From Leptolyngbyaceae cyanobacterium JSC-12 (GTDB lineage: Bacteria; Cyanobacteriota; Cyanobacteriia; Leptolyngbyales; Leptolyngbyaceae), in the NCBI GenBank assembly GCA_000309945.1, contig CM001633.1, positions 952,723 through 1,016,722 of the forward strand: a DNA stretch of 64,000 nt, written 5' to 3'. The position numbers and the translations under genes are program-made. The notes beneath the pieces were generated by a model. It saw only the letters and a list, made by a program, of their open reading frames with translations, ran no database searches and was not told the origin of the DNA. This document shows, in pieces, positions 46,973 to 55,648 of the stretch; position 1 is the first letter of the stretch, and the number at the start of each line of letters is the position of its first letter.

Positions 46973-48428
46973 CACGACTTGGCAAGTTACCCAGAAAGGA
47001 AAAAGATAAGCAGAAAATGTAGGAGACGTTAGCCGTAGCCGTATCATGCTGCCCTTTGTCGCTGTGCCATCGACGATTGCTCAAGAGTTTGGGAAATATC
47101 GAGACCTGTTCTGCCGAGGCGCAGGCTTTGAGCAGGTGAGTCGCTATGTGACCGGATTGCTGTTGAGTGAGAACAAAACCTTGCAAGGGATTGCCGGACA
47201 ATGGGTAGCAGGTGGGGAGGTCGGCGGACGAAGAGCGATGCACGCAGCGGTGTTTGAGGCGGGCTGGAGGAGTTCAGAGTTAATGTCCCATCATCGTGCT
47301 GTGATAGCCAAAGAGCATCAGGGGCGAGGGCGAGAAGTCATCAGTCTGGATTGGACGCTCAGCCATCACGATTGGGGCAAGCAGATCTTTGGGGTGAAGC
47401 GATCCTATGATTATGTGGAACATCGGATGAGTTGCTTTCAAACGGTGGTGACGGCGACGATTGCGAACCGCCACCTAATTGATGGGATTGACGTGGTGGT
47501 GCAGTTTCCAGATTTTTCAGTGGCAGAACGGGAGTATCTGAAGGTGACGGCAAAATCCCACTATGACGATTTAGACCAAGTGCGAGAACGACTGATTGAG
47601 ATGTTGCATTATCACAAGAATCGATTGGAGTATCGCAAACGCACCGAGATTGCCGTCGAGATTGTGCGCCAAGTGGAAGCGGAAGGACAATTTCCCACCG
47701 CCGATTATGCGTTTGACAATGGGGTGTTGACCGTTGAGTTAACCACCATGATTGAGTCCGCAGGAAAACACTGGGTGAGTGAAGTTGAAAGTTCTCGCAA
47801 CATCTTGTGGAATGACCAATGGCAACGGGTAGATGCGATTGGTTTAGAACTCAGAATCCATCACCCAGAGAGCTTTCGCCCGATTCAAGTCACTTGCCGC
47901 AACGGCGAAACGAAACCGATTTGGGCATTTACCAAAGTCGTGCGCCTCAAGAAGTTTGGACGCAAGCGATTGGTCATCGTCCACGAGCAAGCAGATTTAC
48001 AAGACCCACCTCGCTTCCTGCTCACCGATGCGTTGCATTGGGAAAGTGGGCGAGTCATGCAGACTTGGAGTTATCGATGGTCCTGCGAGGTCTTTCATGA
48101 GGTGAGCAAACAGCACACCGGGCTAGAGTCGGCTCAGGTGCGGAACGAGGAAGCGGTCAACCGTCACTTCCGTCTTAGTTGCGTGGCGCAGTCGATTCTG
48201 CAACGGACTGCCTGTTCTGGCGCACAATCTGAACGATTTGAGTTTGCTCAAGGCAAGCAAACGGTGGGACAGAAGCTCTATACCCTCACTCGTCAAGCCT
48301 TTGATGATTTGCTGCAATTCATTGTGACGCGATGCTCTCACGGACATACAAATGAACAGATTTTACAAGCTCTCCTCCCCAGTTGATTGGCGATCGTTTT
48401 TTCTACTTCGGTAACTTGCCAAGTTGTG
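46973..48428 (+). mobile_element. Complete insertion sequence (1456 bp, IS701-like)
   Basis: Ends are 19-bp inverted repeats: CACGACTTGGCAAGTTACC at 46973-46991 and its near-complement GGTAACTTGCCAAGTTGTG at 48410-48428 (one mismatch). Both are flanked by TTCTGT (46967-46972 and 48429-48434). One transposase gene fills the element, with an intact frame. Intact ends and frame, plus a perfect duplication, suggest a recent insertion. The family call rests on transposase resemblance and is provisional, since a 6-bp duplication is not the usual IS701 value. Confidence 0.9.
47046..48386 (+). CDS. DDE transposase of the insertion sequence (IS701-like)
   Basis: The 446-residue product is a DDE-type transposase: a first Asp in VISLDWTLSHHDWGK, a second in DYAFDNGVLTVEL, and a likely catalytic Glu in the YRWSCEVFHEVSKQHTGLES region, typical of the RNase-H-fold YREK-like block. 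The N-terminal 80 residues would bind the inverted repeats. Starts at ATG 55 bases inside the left end and stops 24 bases before the right inverted repeat. It resembles cyanobacterial proteins labelled IS701 family as far as I recall. No frameshift or internal stop. Confidence 0.88.
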   Translation: MLPFVAVPSTIAQEFGKYRDLFCRGAGFEQVSRYVTGLLLSENKTLQGIAGQWVAGGEVGGRRAMHAAVFEAGWRSSELMSHHRAVIAKEHQGRGREVISLDWTLSHHDWGKQIFGVKRSYDYVEHRMSCFQTVVTATIANRHLIDGIDVVVQFPDFSVAEREYLKVTAKSHYDDLDQVRERLIEMLHYHKNRLEYRKRTEIAVEIVRQVEAEGQFPTADYAFDNGVLTVELTTMIESAGKHWVSEVESSRNILWNDQWQRVDAIGLELRIHHPESFRPIQVTCRNGETKPIWAFTKVVRLKKFGRKRLVIVHEQADLQDPPRFLLTDALHWESGRVMQTWSYRWSCEVFHEVSKQHTGLESAQVRNEEAVNRHFRLSCVAQSILQRTACSGAQSERFEFAQGKQTVGQKLYTLTRQAFDDLLQFIVTRCSHGHTNEQILQALLPS

Positions 48429-48434
48429 TTCTGT
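48429..48434. repeat. Target-site duplication, right copy (TTCTGT)
   Basis: Matches 46967-46972 and directly follows the right inverted repeat. Confidence 0.8.
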
Positions 48435-48671
48435 CATTTGCTCCAGATCTGCCCCCTGCTGTAAGCACTCCTTACTGTAAGCATCAATGCAGTAGGGACA
48501 TTGCACTGCATGAGCAACGGCTAATGCAATTAAGGCTTTTTCGCGAGTGGAAAGGGCACCCTCTGCAAAAACAGCCCCATAGTAAGCAAAAAACTTATCC
48601 GCAAGTTCTGGGTTGCCTTCACCAATCTTGCTGAAATTTGGTAAGTGCTCTGGTTTGTAATATGGCTCCAT
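48429..48671 (-). pseudogene. N-terminal piece of an IS-interrupted CxxC peroxidase-like gene
   Basis: From ATG 48671 the frame reads 81 codons to the insertion. The piece contains YYGAVFAEGALSTREKALIA and the redox motif AVQCPYCIDAYSKECLQQG of carboxymuconolactone decarboxylase/AhpD-like proteins. Joined with 46877-46972 it gives a normal 110-residue protein. The start MEPYYKPEHLPNF and the whole pattern match the arsenosugar-biosynthesis-associated peroxidase-like family as I know it; no arsM or arsS is in the window. Translation now runs into the element for 21 codons, giving a 102-residue hybrid that lacks the C-terminal helix. Confidence 0.85.
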
Positions 48672-48692
48672 TTCTTACGTCCCACTTCACGC

Positions 48693-49862
<1,170 letters not shown>

Positions 49863-49926
49863 CTACTTTGGATAATAACGTCCTTCTTACCCACCTTCTA
49901 CCAGACTTTCTTAACATTCTGTATTT

Positions 49927-51744
49927 CTACGCCAACAATTCTCCTGTCTCCTGCAAGGAATGTAGACGTTGGTAAATTCCTCGCTGATTCAGCAGTTCTG
50001 CATGGCTACCAACCTCAATAATACGCCCTTTATCCATGACAACAATCTTATCTGCCTCGCGAACAGTACTTAAGCGGTGAGCAATAATGATCAGCGTCCG
50101 AGTGCCCAAAATTGATCGCATTGCCAGTTGAATAGCCCGTTCTGACTCATAATCTAGACTGGACGTTGCTTCATCAAAAATCAGCACATCTGGATTCATA
50201 ATCAGCGCCCGTGCAATACCAATCCGCTGCCGCTGTCCGCCCGATAATCGCACTCCCCGTTCTCCAACTGTAGTAGCATACCCTTTGGGCATTTGCCGAA
50301 TAAACTCATCCGCTTGAGCAATTTTGCACGCCTCCACCACCTCTTCAAACGTTGCACCGGGATTGCCATAGGTTAGGTTATCCAGAAGTGAACCGTTGAA
50401 GATATCGACTTCCTGATGCACGATCGCGAGTCGTTTGCGGTAAGCGGTCACATCCAGTCGCCGAATATCCTGCCCATCAATCAACACCGCGCCGCTATCG
50501 GGTTCAAAATAACGAAACAGTAATTTCACCAACGTTGATTTACCCGAACCAGAGCGCCCTACCAAGGCTACTGTTTGATAAGGTTCCACGAGCAGGTTGA
50601 TATTTTGCAATACAGGGCAACCCGGATTGTAACTGAACGTTAAATGAGACAATTCCAATTTGCCAGTAAACCGATAGGTTGGAGCCGTCTGTGGATCAAC
50701 CACCAAATTTCCTGCATCTTGCCCTGCCGGAAGTTGCATAAATTCGTGGAACCGAATCATCGAAGCATAGCGACGGGCAAAGATTTCTGCCAACTGGCTA
50801 ATCGGCTCAACTTCAGCATATGCCATGCTAGAAACCGTCAGAATGGTGATGAAATGCCCGATGGAGATTTGATTTTGTACGGCTGCCCATAGTGTACATA
50901 CCAGCACAAGAAACACACAGGTTTGTACAATCGTGCGCTCCCAGGTTCCTAAAGTGACGTACCCTTTGTGAATGCGATAGTCCACCACTTTGAACTCTCG
51001 CTCCAACCGCTCCTTTTGCCGAGTAAGTTCTTGTGCTTCCGTTGCGAATGCCTTGACCGTCTTGATATTCGTGATAATTTCTGAGGTGCGGCTCTCAGTA
51101 TTTTCCATGTATTTTTCGAGCTGTTCTTCTTGCTTTGCCAGCTTAGTCAAGCCAGATACGCTAAATGTAATGATTCCTAAAAAAGAAACCAGCAGTAAGA
51201 ACGCAATTTGCCATTGCATCAGCCAAATAATGATAAAAATCCCAACAACCCGAAACAGTTTTGGAAACATTTGACCTGTGATTTCGGGATAAGTCCACAT
51301 GTGGTTCGCCAGGCCTCTTGCAACACGAGCGGCAATCCGCCCTGGGTTGTTCTCGTCATAAAATTCCAGTGGCAAAGTCAGGATTTTTTCAAGTGAGGTG
51401 CGAGCATGGTCGCGTCGGGCACGGAGTGCGGTATCCCAGAAGAACCAGGGACCAAGCCAGGGTTGGATGGGTGCACGCCCAACAGATACAAGAAAAATTA
51501 AAAAGAGCAAGACCAGTAATGAGAGCGTTTTGTCGGTGGGTTGTCCACTGATCTGGGCGATCGCGTCTACAATAACCCGCATAGGGCGATCGAGTGCTTG
51601 ATTCGAGAGTACGTTGAGAATTTGACCAATCGCATAGGGAACAAATAAGTCAATTATCTCAAATACACTCATCGCCCCACAGCTAATCAGCGAGATCAGC
51701 CAGTATCTGCGGTAGTAGTAGATGATGTCCTGAAACTTTGCCAT
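49927..51744 (-). CDS. ABC exporter, fused permease and ATPase
   Basis: A 605-residue type IV half-exporter. The N-terminal 320 residues hold six predicted membrane helices; the ATPase has Walker A GRSGSGKSTLVKLLF, Q-loop IVHQEVDIF, signature LSGGQRQRIGIARAL, Walker B VLIFDEATSSLD and H-loop IAHRLSTV, all intact. ATG 51744 follows AGGAGGAGAATC and replaces a longer frame from 51771. The MsbA/multidrug type of architecture does not reveal the substrate. No partner gene adjoins, so it probably works as a homodimer. Confidence 0.92.
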   Translation of the reverse strand: MAKFQDIIYYYRRYWLISLISCGAMSVFEIIDLFVPYAIGQILNVLSNQALDRPMRVIVDAIAQISGQPTDKTLSLLVLLFLIFLVSVGRAPIQPWLGPWFFWDTALRARRDHARTSLEKILTLPLEFYDENNPGRIAARVARGLANHMWTYPEITGQMFPKLFRVVGIFIIIWLMQWQIAFLLLVSFLGIITFSVSGLTKLAKQEEQLEKYMENTESRTSEIITNIKTVKAFATEAQELTRQKERLEREFKVVDYRIHKGYVTLGTWERTIVQTCVFLVLVCTLWAAVQNQISIGHFITILTVSSMAYAEVEPISQLAEIFARRYASMIRFHEFMQLPAGQDAGNLVVDPQTAPTYRFTGKLELSHLTFSYNPGCPVLQNINLLVEPYQTVALVGRSGSGKSTLVKLLFRYFEPDSGAVLIDGQDIRRLDVTAYRKRLAIVHQEVDIFNGSLLDNLTYGNPGATFEEVVEACKIAQADEFIRQMPKGYATTVGERGVRLSGGQRQRIGIARALIMNPDVLIFDEATSSLDYESERAIQLAMRSILGTRTLIIIAHRLSTVREADKIVVMDKGRIIEVGSHAELLNQRGIYQRLHSLQETGELLA

Positions 51745-51942
51745 GATTCTCCTCCTAACGACAACCGACACCAGCCTTGATAGTCATCCAGATCAGCAAG
51801 AGCAGTGTGAAATCGACTGTTAGTTGCGTTCTTTACAAATGTGTTTTGGAAGGGTCCTCACCCCTAGTTCGGCACACAAGGGCTGCAAACTGCTATTGTC
51901 TGCATTGATAAGCCTATTGCTGCCAGTTTTCCCTTCAGCGAG

Positions 51943-51972
51943 TTGATATTTGACACATTGATATTTGACACA
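51943..51972. repeat. Perfect 15-bp tandem repeat
   Basis: TTGATATTTGACACA occurs twice head to tail (51943-51957, 51958-51972). A third partial TTGATA lies near 51906 by position. No function is evident. Confidence 0.6.
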
Positions 51973-52437
51973 CCATTGCGCTTTTACAATCGCGATCGGT
52001 TGAGAAACAGATTTGATACTACAGAAGTAGTATTGTAATACCAATACAGTCCAGTTGGGTTAATTTCGGACAGAACTTTTGATGAAGTTATAAAGTTTCG
52101 GCTCCCAGTGTGGAAACCATATTCATAAGCTTCTTTCGAGAAATAATGCCGAATTTTATTGGCATTCTCAAATCCCGCAGCCTTAAAAACCATCCAAAAT
52201 CAATGCACATCTTATGCAGTCTTGATGAAGTGTCCGTGAAATCACTGGTCAAGGTCATCAGAATTCAGTTAGCCTCACTAGTGATCAACTTACAGATTTT
52301 GCGGATGACGGATTGTTCCCCGTGAAGTTGGAATTACGAGATTACGTGGAACCTTTGTTTGCATATCCCGTCTACTAAGAAAAGGGCACTCATCTACTAA
52401 CCAACCGTGCATCTGCTGATCAATTTCATGCGTACAT

Positions 52438-52461
52438 CTCCTGAGACGGTCTCTTCAGGAG
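52438..52461. promoter_or_regulatory. Inverted repeat upstream of the PEP-CTERM gene
   Basis: CTCCTGA (52438-52444) and TCAGGAG (52455-52461) surround a GACGGTCTCT loop that can itself pair GAGAC/GTCTC. It lies about 95 bases before the start codon and could be an operator or an RNA hairpin. Confidence 0.3.
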
Positions 52462-52555
52462 GGTTTAGATTCTAAGGTTTCTCAGAGGTCGTTCCCGTTC
52501 CCTACATTGCTGGACTACTTTTTTGGCTCACTTGGTTTAATTTGATGAGGAGTTC

Positions 52556-53245
52556 ATGGCAAGACCTGCACTGAAATCGTTATTTGCGGCTGTCGCAGGC
52601 ACAACTGCGCTGACCATGGCAGTTGAAGCATCCCCCGCCAAGGCAGCAATCCTGAACTATGCGTTTGAAGTAACCGTTACTCGGGGTTCTTATGCAGGTA
52701 ACGTTTATAAAGGAAGTTTTAAGTTTGATGATGCTGCGTTAGTGCCCTGTCCACAACCTTCTGTCCTTTTGTGTGCAACTCCTGCCCAAAGCGCACTCAC
52801 CCTATCGTTCAGCTTCCTGAATCAGACCTATAACGAGCAAAGTGATGTTGACTACTTCAGCAGTAATCAAAGCTTTCCAGCTGTTTATTATTTCCCAAAT
52901 TTAGCAAACACATCAGTTGAACCTTACGCCTTGAGCTTTGTTGTTTTTCCACCTACCTCACCCGTTAGCTTTTCAGTTTTTGGCGATCTTTTCTTTGTGG
53001 AACTTTCTGATTTTGATGATCTAAGAGATCCAGGAAAGGCAGTTGGCACAGTAAGATACACTCGCTTACTCGATTCGTCACCCCCACGTCTACCGAGTGA
53101 TCCTACCCCCTGCCAAGTTGACCCAGACTCTTGCAATGGACAGGCAGTTCCCGAACCTTCAGAAATTGCGGGAAGTGTGGTGGCTTTGGGGCTAATGGGA
53201 TTGGTTTGGCGATCGCGCCGGAAAAAAGCAACTCTTAATCCTTAA
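52556..53245 (+). CDS. PEP-CTERM sorting-domain protein
   Basis: The 229-residue product has an N-terminal signal peptide (ALKSLFAAVAGTTALTMA, AKAA) and a C-terminal VPEPSEIAGSVVALG anchor followed by a hydrophobic stretch and WRSRRKK, the PEP-CTERM pattern recognised by exosortase systems. The exported middle is beta-rich, with a Cys pair (PCPQPSVLLC) and a Pro-rich linker (SPPRLPSDPTPCQVDPDSC). ATG with GAGGAG nearby. Cyanobacterial members are often tied to exopolysaccharide and extracellular structure; the specific role is unknown. Confidence 0.9.
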   Translation: MARPALKSLFAAVAGTTALTMAVEASPAKAAILNYAFEVTVTRGSYAGNVYKGSFKFDDAALVPCPQPSVLLCATPAQSALTLSFSFLNQTYNEQSDVDYFSSNQSFPAVYYFPNLANTSVEPYALSFVVFPPTSPVSFSVFGDLFFVELSDFDDLRDPGKAVGTVRYTRLLDSSPPRLPSDPTPCQVDPDSCNGQAVPEPSEIAGSVVALGLMGLVWRSRRKKATLNP

Positions 53246-53343
53246 ACAAGCTTGCATAATTTCTATCTTGGGGAACTAGTCAGTCAGTAGGGAGGTAGCC
53301 TACACTTGATGAAGTGTGAGAGAACGCTTGCTCCGGTTAACTC

Positions 53344-54024
53344 ATGATATTGCAGCGCCTTTTTCCATTTATTAGTGGTCTTCTTGTTGGAGTGTCTGCC
53401 GTTCCTCAAATTGCGTTGTCTCAAACTCGTCAGGCTACTGCACCCTCAACACCGCTTGAGTCCTCTACTTCTGTCATCATTCCCACTCCTGCACCTGACT
53501 TGTCCCCTGATCTGGTATTACCTGGGATTACATTTCCCGCTTCCCCTGAGCCTGATATCGACCTGCCCAGTTCTAAACCTGATAGGCTTCAGCCGCTTTA
53601 TCAAGAGCAGCCCTTTCACCTCAACCAGTTGCCACTGCGATTGGAAATTAAGCTGAGTCAGCGACGAGTTACCATATATCGGGGCAGCAAAGCAGTGAAA
53701 AGTTATCCGATCGCAGTGGGTCGCCCTGGGTGGGAAACTCCGACAGGTACGTATAAAGTGAAGCAGATGTTCCGCAATCCTACCTGGCTGCATCCATTGA
53801 AAAAAGGGATTTCAATTCCGGGAGGCGATCCTGAAAATCCCTTGGGGCGTTACTGGATTGGATTTTGGACAGATGGGAAAAACTGGATTGGATTTCATGG
53901 CACACCCAATCCCAAGTCAGTTGGTACAGCAGCATCTCATGGCTGTATCCGGATGTATAACAAAGACATCGAAGAGTTGTTTAACAAAGTCAGTTTGGGC
54001 GTTGAAGTGAAGGTCGTGAAGTAG
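53344..54024 (+). CDS. L,D-transpeptidase (YkuD family)
   Basis: The 226-residue product has a signal peptide (MILQRLFPFISGLLVGVSAV), a Pro/Ser-rich linker to residue 90, then a YkuD catalytic domain with IGFHGTPNPKSVGTAASHGC, where His199 and Cys201 belong to the HGC active site. Such enzymes make 3-3 peptidoglycan crosslinks or attach lipoproteins. A PTGTYKVKQM substrate-groove strand is present. ATG start, no LysM domain. It is about 100 bases from the PEP-CTERM gene, but no operon is apparent. Confidence 0.93.
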   Translation: MILQRLFPFISGLLVGVSAVPQIALSQTRQATAPSTPLESSTSVIIPTPAPDLSPDLVLPGITFPASPEPDIDLPSSKPDRLQPLYQEQPFHLNQLPLRLEIKLSQRRVTIYRGSKAVKSYPIAVGRPGWETPTGTYKVKQMFRNPTWLHPLKKGISIPGGDPENPLGRYWIGFWTDGKNWIGFHGTPNPKSVGTAASHGCIRMYNKDIEELFNKVSLGVEVKVVK

Positions 54025-54064
54025 GCGTAAGCTGTTTACTAAGGAATGAGAACTCATTAAAAAT

Positions 54065-54136
54065 GAAAAGTTACAAGTTTGAAAAGTTACAAGTTCAACA
54101 TGATTTCTAATTAGACTTTGTTGTTTAGACTTTGCC
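54065..54136. repeat. Short tandem repeats in the 3' spacer
   Basis: GAAAAGTTACAAGTT(T/C) is repeated at 54065-54080 and 54081-54096, and TTAGACTTTG occurs twice nearby (about 54111-54136). They lie between converging genes. Confidence 0.5.
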
Positions 54137-54158
54137 GTTTTTAATTTTACATTTTGAA

Positions 54159-55244
54159 TTACTTATTGTCCTGAACAGCGTTTTCATTCACGATTAGAGT
54201 CTTTGCTGTAGCATCGAGGGTGGCACTTGCGCCAATGGGCAGAACAGCGTTTTCGCGCACATGCCCAAACATCAGGTTATAAAGGGTGGGTTTACCAAGA
54301 GGTTCCAGGCGATCGCGTAAGACATTTTCCAGACTAATAGTTTGGAAAAAGGAGGGTCGAAACTCCTTGGGGTAGCAATCAACAAAACGACCTAACGCGA
54401 TGCCAGCAGCATCTTGTAGCTTTCCTGCGAGCCATAGCTGCGTCAACATGCGATCAATCCGGTAGGGTTCTTCCCCAATGTCTTCTAGAAACAGAATCTT
54501 GCCCCGGGTATCTGGTTCAAAGGGGGTGCCAATTAAGTTGGTAACCAGGGTCAGGTTGCCACCAATCAGTTGCCCTGTAACACGTCCAGGAACAATCGTA
54601 ATCAAACGATTATTCCGTTCTACGGTGCCTGCTGCTGGCTTGGGTGGCTTCGCAATTTCACCAATCGGTTGGGTTGTCATTATGGCGCGGCGGAAGTGCT
54701 CCATTGCATACTCGCCCACACCCGTTAACCCGGAAGACCCATGAAAGGTTATCATTCCCGTTTTTTGGTAAATGCCAATTAGCAAGGCGGTGATGTCGCT
54801 ATGTCCCACAATCACTTTGGGCGATCGCTGCATCTGTTGATAATCCAGTAAGGGCAGGATGCGGCTGCACCCATATCCACCGGAAAAGGTGACAATGCCG
54901 CGAATCTCTGGACGGCGAAACATTTCATTGAGATCTGCTGCCCGTTGGGCATCGCTACCAGCCAAATAACCATTTTGAGCATTGATGTTACGCCCCAACA
55001 CAACTTTGAAGCCATACAGTTCCATCGTTTCTTTAGCAATCTGAATCTCTTCTGGTTCATAAGCGTTGCTGGCAGGCGCAACCATCCCAACCGTGTCACC
55101 CGGACGCAGAACAGGTGGTTTCAAAACGGGGGCAGAACGCGCGATCGCGGTTTGTTTGCGAGTTAACGCGATCGGCAATGCTGCCACGATGCTTCCTTGC
55201 AAAAAGCGACGGCGAGAAGGGAACAGATGAAATTGAGAACGCAT
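54159..55244 (-). CDS. LD-carboxypeptidase (S66) with Tat signal
   Basis: The ATG at 55244 starts a 361-residue protein whose N-terminus carries a twin-Arg signal (SRRRFLQGSIVAAL), so export is folded. The body is MccF/LdcA-like S66: FSGGYGCSRILPLLD, VGHSDITALL with the nucleophile Ser, LFLEDIGEEPYRIDRML with the Glu, and FGHVRENAVLPIG with the His. LdcA trims murein tetrapeptides in recycling; a periplasmic Tat form is also known in cyanobacteria. The longer frame from 55289 adds no convincing residues. Adjacent genes also act on the envelope (L,D-transpeptidase). Confidence 0.9.
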   Translation of the reverse strand: MRSQFHLFPSRRRFLQGSIVAALPIALTRKQTAIARSAPVLKPPVLRPGDTVGMVAPASNAYEPEEIQIAKETMELYGFKVVLGRNINAQNGYLAGSDAQRAADLNEMFRRPEIRGIVTFSGGYGCSRILPLLDYQQMQRSPKVIVGHSDITALLIGIYQKTGMITFHGSSGLTGVGEYAMEHFRRAIMTTQPIGEIAKPPKPAAGTVERNNRLITIVPGRVTGQLIGGNLTLVTNLIGTPFEPDTRGKILFLEDIGEEPYRIDRMLTQLWLAGKLQDAAGIALGRFVDCYPKEFRPSFFQTISLENVLRDRLEPLGKPTLYNLMFGHVRENAVLPIGASATLDATAKTLIVNENAVQDNK

Positions 55245-55648
55245 ATGGTGCAATATCTGCGATTGAGACGGATTATTAGTGCGTCGCAAGCCGCGATTGT
55301 TCGCTTGAATCGCGGTAAACTTTCACACTCAATCGATAACCTACACTCTAACTTTGACCTACAGCAGGGTCAAGCAGTGGGTTTGTTCCATTTCAGAAGA
55401 TTCACTTAAATCGGGCGGGTGGCTCAAACAGCGAAGTATCTAAAACTACGCACTTTTGCCCAGATTTCTCACCCACATTCAGTATTGTCTGCAACCGTTC
55501 ATCAACATAACATTATCGCTAGAGGATATTTACCAATTTTACACAGATGGAGTTAATCAAACGACGCAAAATATAAGGTATAACTCTCCTTTCTGGGTGT
55601 GGGGTTAGTCATTGAATCAGGGTTCGAGCCAACTGAATCGTCACTGTC
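55245..55648. other. Upstream region of the CHAT gene
   Basis: This 404-base spacer between divergent genes has an inverted repeat CCGCGATT (55291-55298) / AATCGCGG (55308-55315) and a TATAAC at 55579-55584 that could be a -10. No reading frame is convincing. Confidence 0.45.

Larger units (their letters stand above)
51745..52555. other. 811-base spacer with tandem repeats and a hairpin, no firm gene
   Basis: It separates the ABC exporter (minus) from the PEP-CTERM gene (plus). A perfect 15-bp tandem repeat (TTGATATTTGACACA) lies at 51943-51972 and an inverted repeat CTCCTGA/TCAGGAG at 52438-52461. A 69-codon minus frame (51984-52193) is not supported by composition or ribosome site. The spacer is AT-rich. 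Confidence 0.45.

Noticed and set aside
46893-47243. 116-codon minus frame across the left IS end
   Set aside because: It runs through the element's end and is not in the frame of the interrupted gene; the true remnant is 46877-46972.
51984-52193. 69-codon minus-strand frame in the spacer before the PEP-CTERM gene
   Set aside because: No ribosome-binding site, mixed composition and no recognisable motif; most likely chance.
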